This document shows positions 1 to 8,515 of a stretch of DNA of 33,007 nt, in pieces (the stretch's first letter is position 1; each line of letters begins with the position of its first letter). The notes beneath the pieces are model-generated. The model searched no databases and had not been told where the DNA came from. It worked only from the letters and a program-made list of their open reading frames with translations. This DNA comes from Lachnospiraceae bacterium (GTDB lineage: Bacteria; Bacillota; Clostridia; Lachnospirales; Lachnospiraceae): NCBI GenBank assembly GCA_017479285.1, contig JAFVCL010000065.1, forward strand, positions 1-33,007, in the 5' to 3' direction. The position numbers and the translations under genes are program-made.

Positions 1-173
1 AAAAAAAATAAAACCACATTATCCCGGTGGAGAAAAGCCATGTAGTATTTTTTATATGTAGTGTCAAGAAGGAGGCTTATTACCAGCTTTACTATATCCC
101 AGACAGTGAAGACTATAACCGCCATTCCGCTTGTCATCATATTATTCTTAAATTTTCTGATCTTCCTCTCCAT
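1..173 (-). CDS. Partial small membrane protein, cut by window edge
   Basis: An open frame on the minus strand starts with ATG at 173-171 and runs to the window edge without a stop (about 57 codons). The N-terminus is basic (MERKIRKFKNN) and is followed by a hydrophobic stretch around residues 17-36 (MAVIVFTVWDIVKLVISLLL), so a small membrane protein is likely. An AGAGG lies about 11 bases upstream, a rather distant ribosome binding site. The edge itself is T-rich on this strand, so the frame could end just outside, or this tract could be a terminator for a shorter gene. I do not recognise the family. The remaining 174-277 holds no gene I can support. Confidence 0.45.
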   Translation of the reverse strand, partial: MERKIRKFKNNMMTSGMAVIVFTVWDIVKLVISLLLDTTYKKYYMAFLHRDNVVLFF

Positions 174-277
174 ATAACCTATAACCTCTGCTATATATAC
201 CATTAAAGTATTTAAGAGCTTTCAAACCAATTATACATATGATTAATCTGCATTTCAACAAAGCATTTTCCATCATA

Positions 278-315
278 AAAACCACCTACTGCCATTTATG
301 ACAATCGGTGGTTTT
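278..315 (-). terminator. Rho-independent terminator after the 235-aa membrane protein
   Basis: A perfect 9-base inverted repeat (AAAACCACC at 278-286, GGTGGTTTT at 307-315) encloses a 20-base loop that can pair further (TGTCAT with ATGGCA). On the minus strand the second arm ends in a T-run. It sits about 30 bases beyond the stop of the membrane protein gene. The symmetric A/T flanks would also allow it to work on the plus strand. Confidence 0.65.
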
Positions 316-345
316 AATCCGTCCAAAACAATTTAACCGTACAGC

Positions 346-1053
346 TTATACCTTCTCCGTCTTCCGCACATGCACCGCGAGTGCGATGAACATCAAAACC
401 CATCCCAGAGATTCGAATGCAACAGTAAAGTCCTTAAAGAACTGCAAGGGGATAGCCTTCAATATAAAGTCTATGACTATCGAGGACAGCGGACAGCACA
501 AAACCGCAAACCACGGAAGCTTAAGCTTCTTCGACAGCACCATGTAAAACCATGCCACGGAAACCCCGATATCGCAGACAAGGTAAAGGATCATAAGAGG
601 GATAATGACTAAAAGCCCCGTCTGATTGACACCTGCTATCGCCACATCCTTTGCACCGCCAAACAGCAGAAACTCTTTATATGCTATCGGCAGGGCACAC
701 AGGAAGATATGAAATCCCGCCCCGTATGTTATAAGTATCACATGGCACATACGAAAAAGAAAATCCATGAACCGGCTGGTTTTTGTCTGCGTTCTTACGC
801 TTTTACTTATGGCAATGGCTTCTTGGGAGCCAAGGTATGTGAGAAGTATGGCAAATGCCGCGATGGTTGCGGACGCGACAAATCTCCATGTCGCCATTTT
901 ATCCCAGTTTGAATGAACTGCAATACCGATCTCGTAATCCCCTGCTCCTGCCGCATCGAGCAGATAATCTCCCGCCATGAAAAAGAGCATTGATACCATA
1001 CCGAGTATGAGATTTCTGAAGCGGGTCCTGTTTGTTTTTTTATCAATATCCAT
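346..1053 (-). CDS. Multi-pass membrane protein, DUF6796-like
   Basis: A 235-aa protein with about six hydrophobic segments: roughly residues 14-32, 56-78, 103-125, 145-170, 181-198 and 212-228. The charged N-terminus (MDIDKKTNRTRFRN) suggests that it faces the cytoplasm. Composition and the 'GDYLLDAAG...SNWDKMATWRF' region recall the uncharacterised DUF6796 family; this name rests on memory of family sequences and is moderate at best. No catalytic motif is visible. The ATG at 1053 has AAAGGA six bases upstream, which supports the start. The gene is divergent from the phosphodiester glycosidase gene across about 146 bases and ends at a clear hairpin terminator. Function is unknown. Confidence 0.75.
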   Translation of the reverse strand: MDIDKKTNRTRFRNLILGMVSMLFFMAGDYLLDAAGAGDYEIGIAVHSNWDKMATWRFVASATIAAFAILLTYLGSQEAIAISKSVRTQTKTSRFMDFLFRMCHVILITYGAGFHIFLCALPIAYKEFLLFGGAKDVAIAGVNQTGLLVIIPLMILYLVCDIGVSVAWFYMVLSKKLKLPWFAVLCCPLSSIVIDFILKAIPLQFFKDFTVAFESLGWVLMFIALAVHVRKTEKV

Positions 1054-1199
1054 TGGTTATCCTTTCTGTCAGATAAAATCATTCACTTTATCCGTCTGTT
1101 CAGATATAACTTTATCCAATCTTATCACATTTTTTCAATTTTCTGTTCACAGATTAATCACCGATTAAAAGTATCATAAACAAAAAAAGGATACAAGCT

Positions 1200-2192
1200 A
1201 TGAAAAAATACACATTAACAATTATATATTCTTTATTACTGACAGGCTTTACCGTCTATATGCTTCTGGACACCTTTGTCATTCCAAGAGCGGTTGCGGT
1301 GGCAGAACCCCAGACCACGGTAGAATCCGATACTGAAACCACCGATTCCTCCGAGTCCTCTGAACCCGGAACTGTAAGCAGCGGCACAGAACCCCCTGAT
1401 TCGGAACCGGTTACCGCTGCTTCCGAAACATCCGACTCCGAACCGGTTACCGAAACCTCCGAAACTGCCGAATCCGAACCCGCTTCGGAGGAAACTCAAA
1501 TAACCATATCAACCTATCGCGAATACGACACCACAATCTATGTGGCCGACATCGTGCTCGGCTCATCGGACACGATAAAAACCGCCCTTGCAAAAGGTAT
1601 GTACGGAAAAAACATCAAGGACGAGACATCCGAAATAGCGGAAGGCGTTGACGCGATACTGGCGATAAACGGTGATTTCTACGGCTCCCGGGAAACCGGT
1701 TACTGCATACGAAACGGTGTTTTGTACAGGGCAACAGCAAACAGGGACGCCGAGGATCTGGTCATCTATTCGGACGGAAGCTTTGAAATAATAAATGAGT
1801 CCGAAATAACAGCGGAGGAGCTTCTTGAAAAAGGAGCGTGGCAGGTGCTCTCTTTCGGCCCCGCTCTCGTGGAAAACGGCACAGTCTCCGTAAGTGAAAG
1901 CGATGAGGTGGGAAAGGCTATGGCAAGCAATCCAAGAACCGCCATCTGCTATATGGGCGAAAACCATTACCTCTTTATCGTATCCGACGGACGGACGGAT
2001 GAAAGCGAGGGATTAAGCCTTTACCAGCTCGCCTGCTTTGCCGCGTCTTTAGGTGCGGAAACGGTTTATAACCTCGACGGCGGAGGCTCCTCTACAATGT
2101 ATTATGACGGGGAAGTTATCAATACCCCTGTTTCCGGAAGACGGAGCAGTGGCGAAAGGAGCGTGAGTGACATTGTCTATATTAGCTACTGA
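1200..2192 (+). CDS. Membrane-anchored phosphodiester glycosidase (NAGPA/DUF2233-like)
   Basis: A 330-aa exported protein. Residues 6-30 form an N-terminal membrane anchor or signal. Residues 38-100 are a S/T/E/P-rich low-complexity spacer with imperfect repeats (SEPVT..SET). Residues about 105-330 are the phosphodiester glycosidase domain: NGDFY at 157-161, NPRTA at 244-248, DGR at 263-265, NLDGGGSSTM at 291-300 and a closing VSDIVYI. These are typical of the family related to the N-acetylglucosamine-1-phosphodiester glycosidase that uncovers mannose-6-phosphate; bacterial members are thought to act on cell-surface glycans or exopolysaccharide. The spacer would hold the domain out from the membrane. 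AAAGGA eight bases before the ATG supports the start. It overlaps the next gene by 26 bases. The substrate cannot be told from sequence. Confidence 0.85.
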   Translation: MKKYTLTIIYSLLLTGFTVYMLLDTFVIPRAVAVAEPQTTVESDTETTDSSESSEPGTVSSGTEPPDSEPVTAASETSDSEPVTETSETAESEPASEETQITISTYREYDTTIYVADIVLGSSDTIKTALAKGMYGKNIKDETSEIAEGVDAILAINGDFYGSRETGYCIRNGVLYRATANRDAEDLVIYSDGSFEIINESEITAEELLEKGAWQVLSFGPALVENGTVSVSESDEVGKAMASNPRTAICYMGENHYLFIVSDGRTDESEGLSLYQLACFAASLGAETVYNLDGGGSSTMYYDGEVINTPVSGRRSSGERSVSDIVYISY

Positions 2193-2604
2193 TAAAACAA
2201 CAAAAGAAACCGGAAGAAGGATCCTGCTTTACCTTTTTCTGACACTGTTTTTTGCACTTCTCGGTGCCGTTTATGAGCTGTTCAGCCACGGAGTTTACTC
2301 ATATCGTATGATATACGCATTCGGCTATCCTCTCGTACTTGGGCTTCTTCCGGCGCTCCTCATGCACTTTTACGAAATCAGAAAAGCCCGGAGCGGTGTC
2401 CCATATAGCAAAAAACTGCCCGGAGCCTTGTCCGGGCAGATATATGACTGTGGTGTTTTCACCCTAACCATTGGTTCAGCGGCAAGAGGCGCTCTCGAGA
2501 TATACGGAACCACCAACAGGCTGTGCCTTATCTACGCGCCCACAGGATGCGCCCTTATCCTTACAGGACTTCTGCTTTACCTTATCGGTCAAAAGAAAAA
2601 ATAA
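2167..2604 (+). CDS. Small four-helix membrane protein
   Basis: A 145-aa hydrophobic protein with about four membrane segments: residues 19-38, 47-68, 96-112 and 122-141. It starts with GTG at 2167, inside the end of the preceding gene (26-base overlap), with AAAGGA about six bases upstream, so the two are probably translationally coupled and may work together at the membrane. I do not recognise the family. Its coding sequence contains a strong minus-strand terminator-like hairpin (2410-2439) that probably serves the converging eno operon. The gene converges on the flavodoxin gene with only 14 bases between them. Confidence 0.65.
   Translation: MTLSILATDKTTKETGRRILLYLFLTLFFALLGAVYELFSHGVYSYRMIYAFGYPLVLGLLPALLMHFYEIRKARSGVPYSKKLPGALSGQIYDCGVFTLTIGSAARGALEIYGTTNRLCLIYAPTGCALILTGLLLYLIGQKKK
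2410..2439 (-). terminator. Terminator-like hairpin inside the opposing gene
   Basis: CTGCCCGG (2416-2423) pairs perfectly with CCGGGCAG (2432-2439) around an 8-base loop. On the minus strand the stem is followed at once by six T residues (plus-strand A run at 2410-2415), the textbook layout of a rho-independent terminator. It lies about 180 bases past the flavodoxin stop, within the plus-strand 145-aa gene, so the eno operon transcript probably reads antisense through that gene before ending. Confidence 0.65.
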
Positions 2605-2618
2605 ACCTGTCAGTAATA

Positions 2619-3041
2619 CTATGCAAGCGCGCGGCCAAGGGACTTGCAATCATCCAGCGCATCTTCATTGGGAGCGTTATTAGCCATTACCGGATCTGCC
2701 GCAAGATTTGCTCCGGCTGCGCGAACGCGATCCTCCCAGTCTCTCATCCACTGGCCGTCGCCACATCCGTAGGAGCCGAAATGTCCTATTTTCTTTCCGG
2801 AAAGAGAACTCTCAACCTCCTCAAACATAGGCTCATACTCCGATTCTTCAAGAACCTCTGCTCCCATAGCCGGGCATCCGAATGCCACAGCATCAAATTC
2901 TGCCATTCTTGAACTTCCGAACTCTGAAGGCCCCATCAAGGTTACCTCCGCTCCTGCAGCCTTAGCGCCTTCCGCTACGGCATTTGCCATGGCTCCGGTG
3001 TTTCCGGTTCCTGTCCAAAATACAACTGCAACTTTACTCAT
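2619..3041 (-). CDS. Short-chain flavodoxin
   Basis: A 140-aa flavodoxin, the usual size of the short-chain class. The FMN phosphate-binding loop TGTGNT is at residues 10-15, after a first beta strand. The segment around residues 88-106 (GSYGCGDGQWMRDWEDRV) matches the flavin-ring loop region of clostridial flavodoxins. It is a cytoplasmic low-potential electron carrier that can stand in for ferredoxin when iron is scarce. AGGAGG about 11 bases upstream supports the ATG. It is the last gene of the eno-DUF3793-flavodoxin series, and a DtxR-type palindrome upstream of eno fits iron-limited expression (inference). Confidence 0.93.
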   Translation of the reverse strand: MSKVAVVFWTGTGNTGAMANAVAEGAKAAGAEVTLMGPSEFGSSRMAEFDAVAFGCPAMGAEVLEESEYEPMFEEVESSLSGKKIGHFGSYGCGDGQWMRDWEDRVRAAGANLAADPVMANNAPNEDALDDCKSLGRALA

Positions 3042-3102
3042 GTTTCTAAAATCCTCCTGATTATGTCAATGTCCCGGAAAGCTCAAAAGCATATCCTTTC
3101 AC

Positions 3103-3705
3103 TTACATTGCAACCTGTAAAGCATCTCTGCTCCGGGTGTCAACAATCAGCTTTTCCAGCGACTTTCCTCTGTTTCTTTCCCTGCAATATATTTCCGTGC
3201 ATCTTTTGTAGCTCTCAAAAATCCTTTGCGCTTCGCACTCATTACCGTACGCCTTCCAGCAGCCGCAGCACTTGACTCCTTTTCGCGAATCCTTCATAAA
3301 GCCGGCCACATCCGACGGGGGATATCCGAGAAACAAGCCTATCTCGTGGGGAAAATCCTTGTCCGTCATAAGATGGCGGATAAGTGTTACCACGCTGCGC
3401 TCCGGACTCTGCCACGGATATCCCTTTTTTTCGAGGATCTTTTTTGCCTCCGCAGCCTGAAGATCTCTTTTAAGCCTGTCCGGACGGTACAGGTAAACAA
3501 GCGTCGTCCCGTCCGTCCTTCTAAGCGGTATAAGACTCAGGCCTTTTTTTGTGAGACATCTGTTAAGCTCCCTTATCTCGTTATTGATATCCTTCGAGCC
3601 ATTCTTGACGGTGCAGATACTCCCCGTCTTAAGCCCTGCCAGAGTAGGTGCGCAATATTCAACCAATGCATCTTTTAACATATTTGCCTTTACCGATCCG
3701 CCCAT
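3103..3705 (-). CDS. DUF3793 family protein
   Basis: A 200-aa cytoplasmic protein with the DUF3793 signature: LVEYCAPTLAGLKTGSI near residues 14-30, a middle region with YRPDRLKRDL, then HEIGLFLGYPPSDVAGF around 120-136, and a Cys cluster (KCCGCWKAYGN). Members are common in clostridia beside flavodoxin genes, as here; the role is unknown and a link to flavin or iron metabolism is only suggested by context. The ATG at 3705 directly abuts the eno stop (TAA then ATG). An alternative start at Met9 (3681) is possible, since family members often begin near that position. The flavodoxin follows in the transcript. Confidence 0.85.
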   Translation of the reverse strand: MGGSVKANMLKDALVEYCAPTLAGLKTGSICTVKNGSKDINNEIRELNRCLTKKGLSLIPLRRTDGTTLVYLYRPDRLKRDLQAAEAKKILEKKGYPWQSPERSVVTLIRHLMTDKDFPHEIGLFLGYPPSDVAGFMKDSRKGVKCCGCWKAYGNECEAQRIFESYKRCTEIYCRERNRGKSLEKLIVDTRSRDALQVAM

Positions 3706-5007
<1,302 letters not shown>

Positions 5008-5024
5008 TTAAGTTTTCTCCTTTC

Positions 5025-5064
5025 AAAAATACGAAGGAACTGTCTCCCTTATGAAGACAGTTCC
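5025..5064 (-). terminator. Hairpin with T-run in the eno leader (feoB terminator or attenuator)
   Basis: A perfect 10-base inverted repeat (5036-5045 and 5055-5064, arms GGAACTGTCT and AGACAGTTCC) with a 9-base loop. On the minus strand it is followed by TTCGTATTTTTG. It lies between the feoB stop (5201) and the eno start (5007), downstream of the putative eno promoter, so it could end feoB transcripts and also stop some transcripts begun at the eno promoter. Confidence 0.6.
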
Positions 5065-5130
5065 GATATCCTTTGGAAAAATATTTACCCAGTTATTAAG
5101 TCCAAGGATTTCGCATATGATTTACTCATT

Positions 5131-5163
5131 GGTTAGTTTATACTAACTAACCGTAAATGGCAA
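5131..5163 (-). promoter_or_regulatory. Putative eno promoter overlapped by a DtxR/IdeR-like operator
   Basis: GTTAGTTTATACTAAC (5132-5147) is a perfect inverted repeat with 6-base arms (GTTAGT/ACTAAC) and a 4-base centre; a further TAACC follows. Its centre contains TATAAA on the minus strand (5142-5137), a good -10 box, with TTGCCA (5163-5158) 15 bases upstream as a -35 box, a slightly short spacing. The palindrome resembles iron-repressor sites of the DtxR type and nearly matches the one upstream of feoA. Regulator identity is inference. Confidence 0.5.
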
Positions 5164-5200
5164 TCCTTTTAACTGATAACTATTCTCATTTCAAATTTCA

Positions 5201-7045
5201 TCACCCAAGGAACGGCAGCGCAATATGGTAAACGATGCAGGACAGAATAAGCGCCGCGCCGATATAAAATCCCGCTGTTCTTAAGGTCCACTTAAAGGAA
5301 TGGGACTCCTTAAGGGTCGTTGAGAGCGCCATAAGACAGGGAACGCTGAAGGTGCAGGCAAACATGAATGCCAGCGCCTCCGACCTTGAGATTGTCTGGG
5401 ACATTATCTGTGAAAGCGCCATTGTATCCACACCGCCCGTGCTTGCATTAAAGGCGATATCAGCCACATTACTCTGTCCCGCGAATACGGCGTTAAGCGT
5501 TCCGAGGACTGCCTCCTTCGCGAATGCGGCGGTGATAAACGCCATAAATGTGCGCCATCCCATACCGAAGAATTTGGTCACGGGCTCGATAAAGGTACCC
5601 ACCTTGTAAAGCAGACTGCTCTCCACATTTCCCGAGGGGCTGAAGGAAAATGCCCAGAAAACAAGAGAGACAAGCGTAACGGTCTTAAGGGCTCTCTTGA
5701 ACATATCAAAGCACTTTATCCATGCTTCCTTCAAAATATACTTAAAGTGTGGCTTGTGAAAAGGCGGAAGTTCCATTATCATTCCCGTCCGGGTCTCCTC
5801 CGGCACAAGCTTTCTGCCGAATATCTTTGAGACAATAAACATAAGCAGAAAAATATACAAAACTATGCCAAGGCAAACCAGTACAGTTCCCCATACCGGG
5901 AAGAACATTCCCGAGACAACCGGGATAATACTCCAGATGGACGCGCAGGGAACGGCCCATACGACCATCATGGTAAGCATCTTCTGACCCCAGCTGTCCA
6001 TTACTCTCGTTCCGCTTGCTCCTCCTATGGTGCATCCCATACCCATAAGGATCGGTGCAACAGCCTTTCCCTGAAGTCCAAGCCTGGACAGAACTCCGTC
6101 AAACTGATATGCGGCTCTTGCAAGAAATCCGATCTCCTCAAGAAATCCGAATACAAGATTAACACCGAAAACAAAGGATGCCATTGATATACAGAAATAA
6201 ATGGTATTTGGTATAAGAAGGCTGAATACCGAAACAAGCCAGGGGTGTACATGGATTCCTGTAAGCAGGTTCTCTATGGGCTTTCCGAGGAGCTTCGGAA
6301 GTTCTCCCGCGATACTCATAAAAGGCGACATTACAAGCATTGCGACAAGGAAGCCTGCCAAAACGATCCCTACCGTAACCACCTTGCCCCAGAAGGGTTT
6401 AAGAAGTACATTGTCAAATTTTGAAAGCTTATACTCTTTTGAAGAAGCTTCGGTTACACCCTCAAGTATCCTGCCTATCCACTCGAACTTTTCCTTACTT
6501 GCCGATGTGACCTCATCCCCGCTCTTTATGTCGGGTGCTGTGATCAGTTTATGGGGAGAAGCGAGCTCCTTCTCGATCAGCTCCTTCAATCCCTCAAAGC
6601 CCTTTCCGTCTGCGGCGGTAAAGGGAAGCACCGGTATTCCGAGCCTTTCTGCCAAAAGGCCGTCGTTTATTTTCTTTCCCTGCTTTGTCGCAACATCCAT
6701 CATGTTAAGTATGAGGATTGCGGGAACATCCATAGCCGCAAAATCCGCCAGCATATACATACTTCTTTCAAGCTGGGAGGCGTCAACAAGCACACATACA
6801 AGATCCGCTTCGCCGCCTTTGATAAACTTTTCGGTTATTATCTCCTCGTCGGAATTGCCGGATAACCCATAGCTTCCGGGAAGGTCCACAACAGTATACT
6901 TTTTATCCTTATAGCTGTACGAACCGTTCTTTTTCTCAACGGTTTTTCCGGGCCAGTTTCCCACATGCTGTCTCGAGCCTGTCAGCTGGTTAAAAACCGT
7001 TGATTTTCCGGAGTTTGGCTGTCCTAAAAGTGCTATACAGTTCAT
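5201..7045 (-). CDS. feoB: Ferrous iron transport protein B
   Basis: A 614-aa inner-membrane Fe(II) importer with an N-terminal GTPase. G1 is GQPNSGKST (residues 8-16), G3 is DLPG (54-57) and G4 is NMMD (114-117). After a helical linker (about 165-210) comes a multi-helix membrane domain with the two internally repeated gate regions: GMGCTIGGASGTR around 335-347 (Cys338) and AVPCAS around 364-369 (Cys367). The first gate differs from the GCNVP type of the E. coli protein, as seen in many clostridial small FeoB proteins. The start overlaps the feoA stop by four bases (ATGA), so the two are translationally coupled. Confidence 0.96.
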   Translation of the reverse strand: MNCIALLGQPNSGKSTVFNQLTGSRQHVGNWPGKTVEKKNGSYSYKDKKYTVVDLPGSYGLSGNSDEEIITEKFIKGGEADLVCVLVDASQLERSMYMLADFAAMDVPAILILNMMDVATKQGKKINDGLLAERLGIPVLPFTAADGKGFEGLKELIEKELASPHKLITAPDIKSGDEVTSASKEKFEWIGRILEGVTEASSKEYKLSKFDNVLLKPFWGKVVTVGIVLAGFLVAMLVMSPFMSIAGELPKLLGKPIENLLTGIHVHPWLVSVFSLLIPNTIYFCISMASFVFGVNLVFGFLEEIGFLARAAYQFDGVLSRLGLQGKAVAPILMGMGCTIGGASGTRVMDSWGQKMLTMMVVWAVPCASIWSIIPVVSGMFFPVWGTVLVCLGIVLYIFLLMFIVSKIFGRKLVPEETRTGMIMELPPFHKPHFKYILKEAWIKCFDMFKRALKTVTLVSLVFWAFSFSPSGNVESSLLYKVGTFIEPVTKFFGMGWRTFMAFITAAFAKEAVLGTLNAVFAGQSNVADIAFNASTGGVDTMALSQIMSQTISRSEALAFMFACTFSVPCLMALSTTLKESHSFKWTLRTAGFYIGAALILSCIVYHIALPFLG

Positions 7046-7272
7046 TTCTCATTCACCTCCGCAGTCTCGATCTTCTCACAGTCCCTTCTGTTAAGCGCAA
7101 GCAGGGTCTCCCTTACATAGACAAGAACAGGCATTTTCCGGTCATTTTTAACCACCTGAAAACGCGCTCCCTCCGTAAGTCCCACGGAAGTGATCCGGTT
7201 TATAAACCTTTGATCGGATCCAAGCGAGCTTACGGTTCCGTAAGTACCCTTCTGCATTTCGCTAAGTTTCAT
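7042..7272 (-). CDS. feoA: Ferrous iron transport protein A
   Basis: A 76-aa SH3-like FeoA protein that assists FeoB at the membrane. The core GTYGTVSSLGSDQRFINRITSVGLTEGARFQVV and the closing ETLLALNRRDCEKIE are typical. I chose ATG at 7272 (MKLSEMQKG), because the strong GGAGGAG sits six bases upstream of it; the TTG at 7287 lies inside that ribosome binding site and the ATG at 7275 is only three bases away from it. It leads the feoAB operon, with a DtxR-type palindrome about 130 bases upstream. Confidence 0.93.
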   Translation of the reverse strand: MKLSEMQKGTYGTVSSLGSDQRFINRITSVGLTEGARFQVVKNDRKMPVLVYVRETLLALNRRDCEKIETAEVNEK

Positions 7273-7278
7273 CATTTT

Positions 7279-7285
7279 CTCCTCC
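7279..7285 (-). promoter_or_regulatory. Ribosome binding site deciding the feoA start
   Basis: GGAGGAG on the minus strand, six bases before ATG 7272. It overlaps the upstream in-frame TTG, which rules that codon out as the normal start. Confidence 0.75.
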
Positions 7286-7400
7286 AATCTGCTCTTTTGT
7301 CCACTTTACCCGGGCTGCAGGCACGCCGAACCGGGGCAGCATTCTCTGTAGTTTACCCCTGCCGGTATTATTTGCCCTGCGTTAGTGTCTGCTTGCTACT

Positions 7401-7416
7401 GTTAGTTTTATCTAAC
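7401..7416 (-). promoter_or_regulatory. DtxR/IdeR-like operator upstream of feoAB
   Basis: GTTAGTTTTATCTAAC is a 16-base inverted repeat (GTTAG/CTAAC arms, 6-base centre), nearly the same as the palindrome in front of eno (GTTAGTTTATACTAAC). An extra GTTAG half-site occurs at 7381-7385. Iron-dependent repression of feo by a DtxR-family protein is well known in Gram-positive bacteria; assignment of this site to such a regulator is inference. The rest of the 7288-7598 gap holds no gene I can support. Confidence 0.5.
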
Positions 7417-7433
7417 CAAGCTCTCAAATATAT

Positions 7434-7454
7434 GCCCCGCAGCTTCTGCGGGGC
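7434..7454 (-). terminator. GC-rich hairpin, likely terminator of the phosphoesterase transcript
   Basis: GCCCCGCAG (7434-7442) and CTGCGGGGC (7446-7454) form a perfect 9-base stem with a 3-base loop. On the minus strand it is followed by ATATATTTGAG, a weak U-rich tail. It stands between the metallophosphoesterase stop (7599) and the feoA operator, where a terminator is expected. Confidence 0.55.
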
Positions 7455-7598
7455 ATCGTCCTTAAGTGAACAATACTCTCAAAACCTATATAAAAGTACA
7501 CCGATATCTGATTATTGTCAAGTATGATTTAACGGCGATATGCCTGCTTGAATAACCGGCGAAAGCTATAGTTTTAATCCCTACCGGTATCTGCTTTT

Positions 7599-8507
7599 TT
7601 AGTCTGCGTAATCGGGAACTCCCAGTTTTTTTGCGGCAAGGGCGAAATATTTTTCATCTATATTAGGCCAGACTCCCTTCTCTCCCGCTTCCTTTGAGAG
7701 CTCCCCCGCAAGCTTTACAAGAGCCGCGGAATTGTCCACTCCCGTAAGAAGTATCTGGATATTACTATTTATAAACCAATGTGCTTTATCAAGAAGTCCG
7801 CTTATTTTTATATCCCGGACAACCCTCTTATTATCGTAAGGGATCCTTAAAAATTCTGGCTGCCAGAGAATTTCGCTATGTCCATTACTACTCCCGGGCT
7901 CTCCATGGAGTATAAGGCACTGCGCGTACCCGAAATCACCAATGGATATTCCGACACACCCGGAATTGAAATAATGCTTTCCGTTGTAAGTATATTCCCC
8001 GGGGAAATGTGTGTGGGCGCAGAGAAGATAATCGCAGGATATATTCTCAAGCCAGTACCTTGCCCTGTCACTTCCCAGCTGGATAAGCTCCCTTGAATTA
8101 ACAGGGGAGCCGTGACAGCATCTTATTGCCGGATACCCTTCCCTTTTATATTCAAAGGTTATGGGAAGGGACTCGAAAAAATCAAGATCATCCTGAGTTA
8201 ATCTCTCGTATGTATAAAGGAGGTTTCCGCTGGCGGAATTATATAACCAACGGTTAGCCTCGTCCCCGCTCTCTATCACCTTCCTCTGGGAGAGCATATA
8301 CTCTTCCCTGTTTCCTCTCAGGCAGGTACAGATGTGCGTTTCAAGAAACTCATAGAAAAGCTCCATGGTCTCCCTTGTATAAGGCGTATCGGATACATAG
8401 TCTCCGAGAAAGAGGTACTCATCGCACCCCTCCTTTTCCATGTATCCGATAACCTCCTTAAAGGCTATGTAATTGCTGTGAATGTCTGATATGACGCCAA
8501 CTTTCAT
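7599..8507 (-). CDS. Metallophosphoesterase of the calcineurin-like superfamily
   Basis: A protein of about 302 aa with the dimetal phosphoesterase motifs: DIHSN (D-x-H) near the N-terminus, LGDYV, LRGNREEY (GNRE in place of GNHD), CHGSP and CAHTHFPG. It should hydrolyse a phosphoester in the cytoplasm; the substrate is not evident, and YfcE/MJ0936-type phosphodiesterases are the nearest match I recall. I prefer ATG at 8507 (MKVGVISDIHSN), with GAGGG four bases upstream, over the GTG at 8522 that overlaps the reductase gene. It is co-transcribed with the aldo/keto reductase, whose stop lies nine bases upstream of this ATG. Confidence 0.88.
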   Translation of the reverse strand: MKVGVISDIHSNYIAFKEVIGYMEKEGCDEYLFLGDYVSDTPYTRETMELFYEFLETHICTCLRGNREEYMLSQRKVIESGDEANRWLYNSASGNLLYTYERLTQDDLDFFESLPITFEYKREGYPAIRCCHGSPVNSRELIQLGSDRARYWLENISCDYLLCAHTHFPGEYTYNGKHYFNSGCVGISIGDFGYAQCLILHGEPGSSNGHSEILWQPEFLRIPYDNKRVVRDIKISGLLDKAHWFINSNIQILLTGVDNSAALVKLAGELSKEAGEKGVWPNIDEKYFALAAKKLGVPDYAD

Positions 8508-8515
8508 ACTGCCCT

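Noticed and set aside
1236..1499. Gly/Phe-rich open frame antisense to the phosphodiester glycosidase gene
   Set aside because: It is the mirror of the S/T/E/P repeat region, lacks a ribosome binding site and has no independent support.
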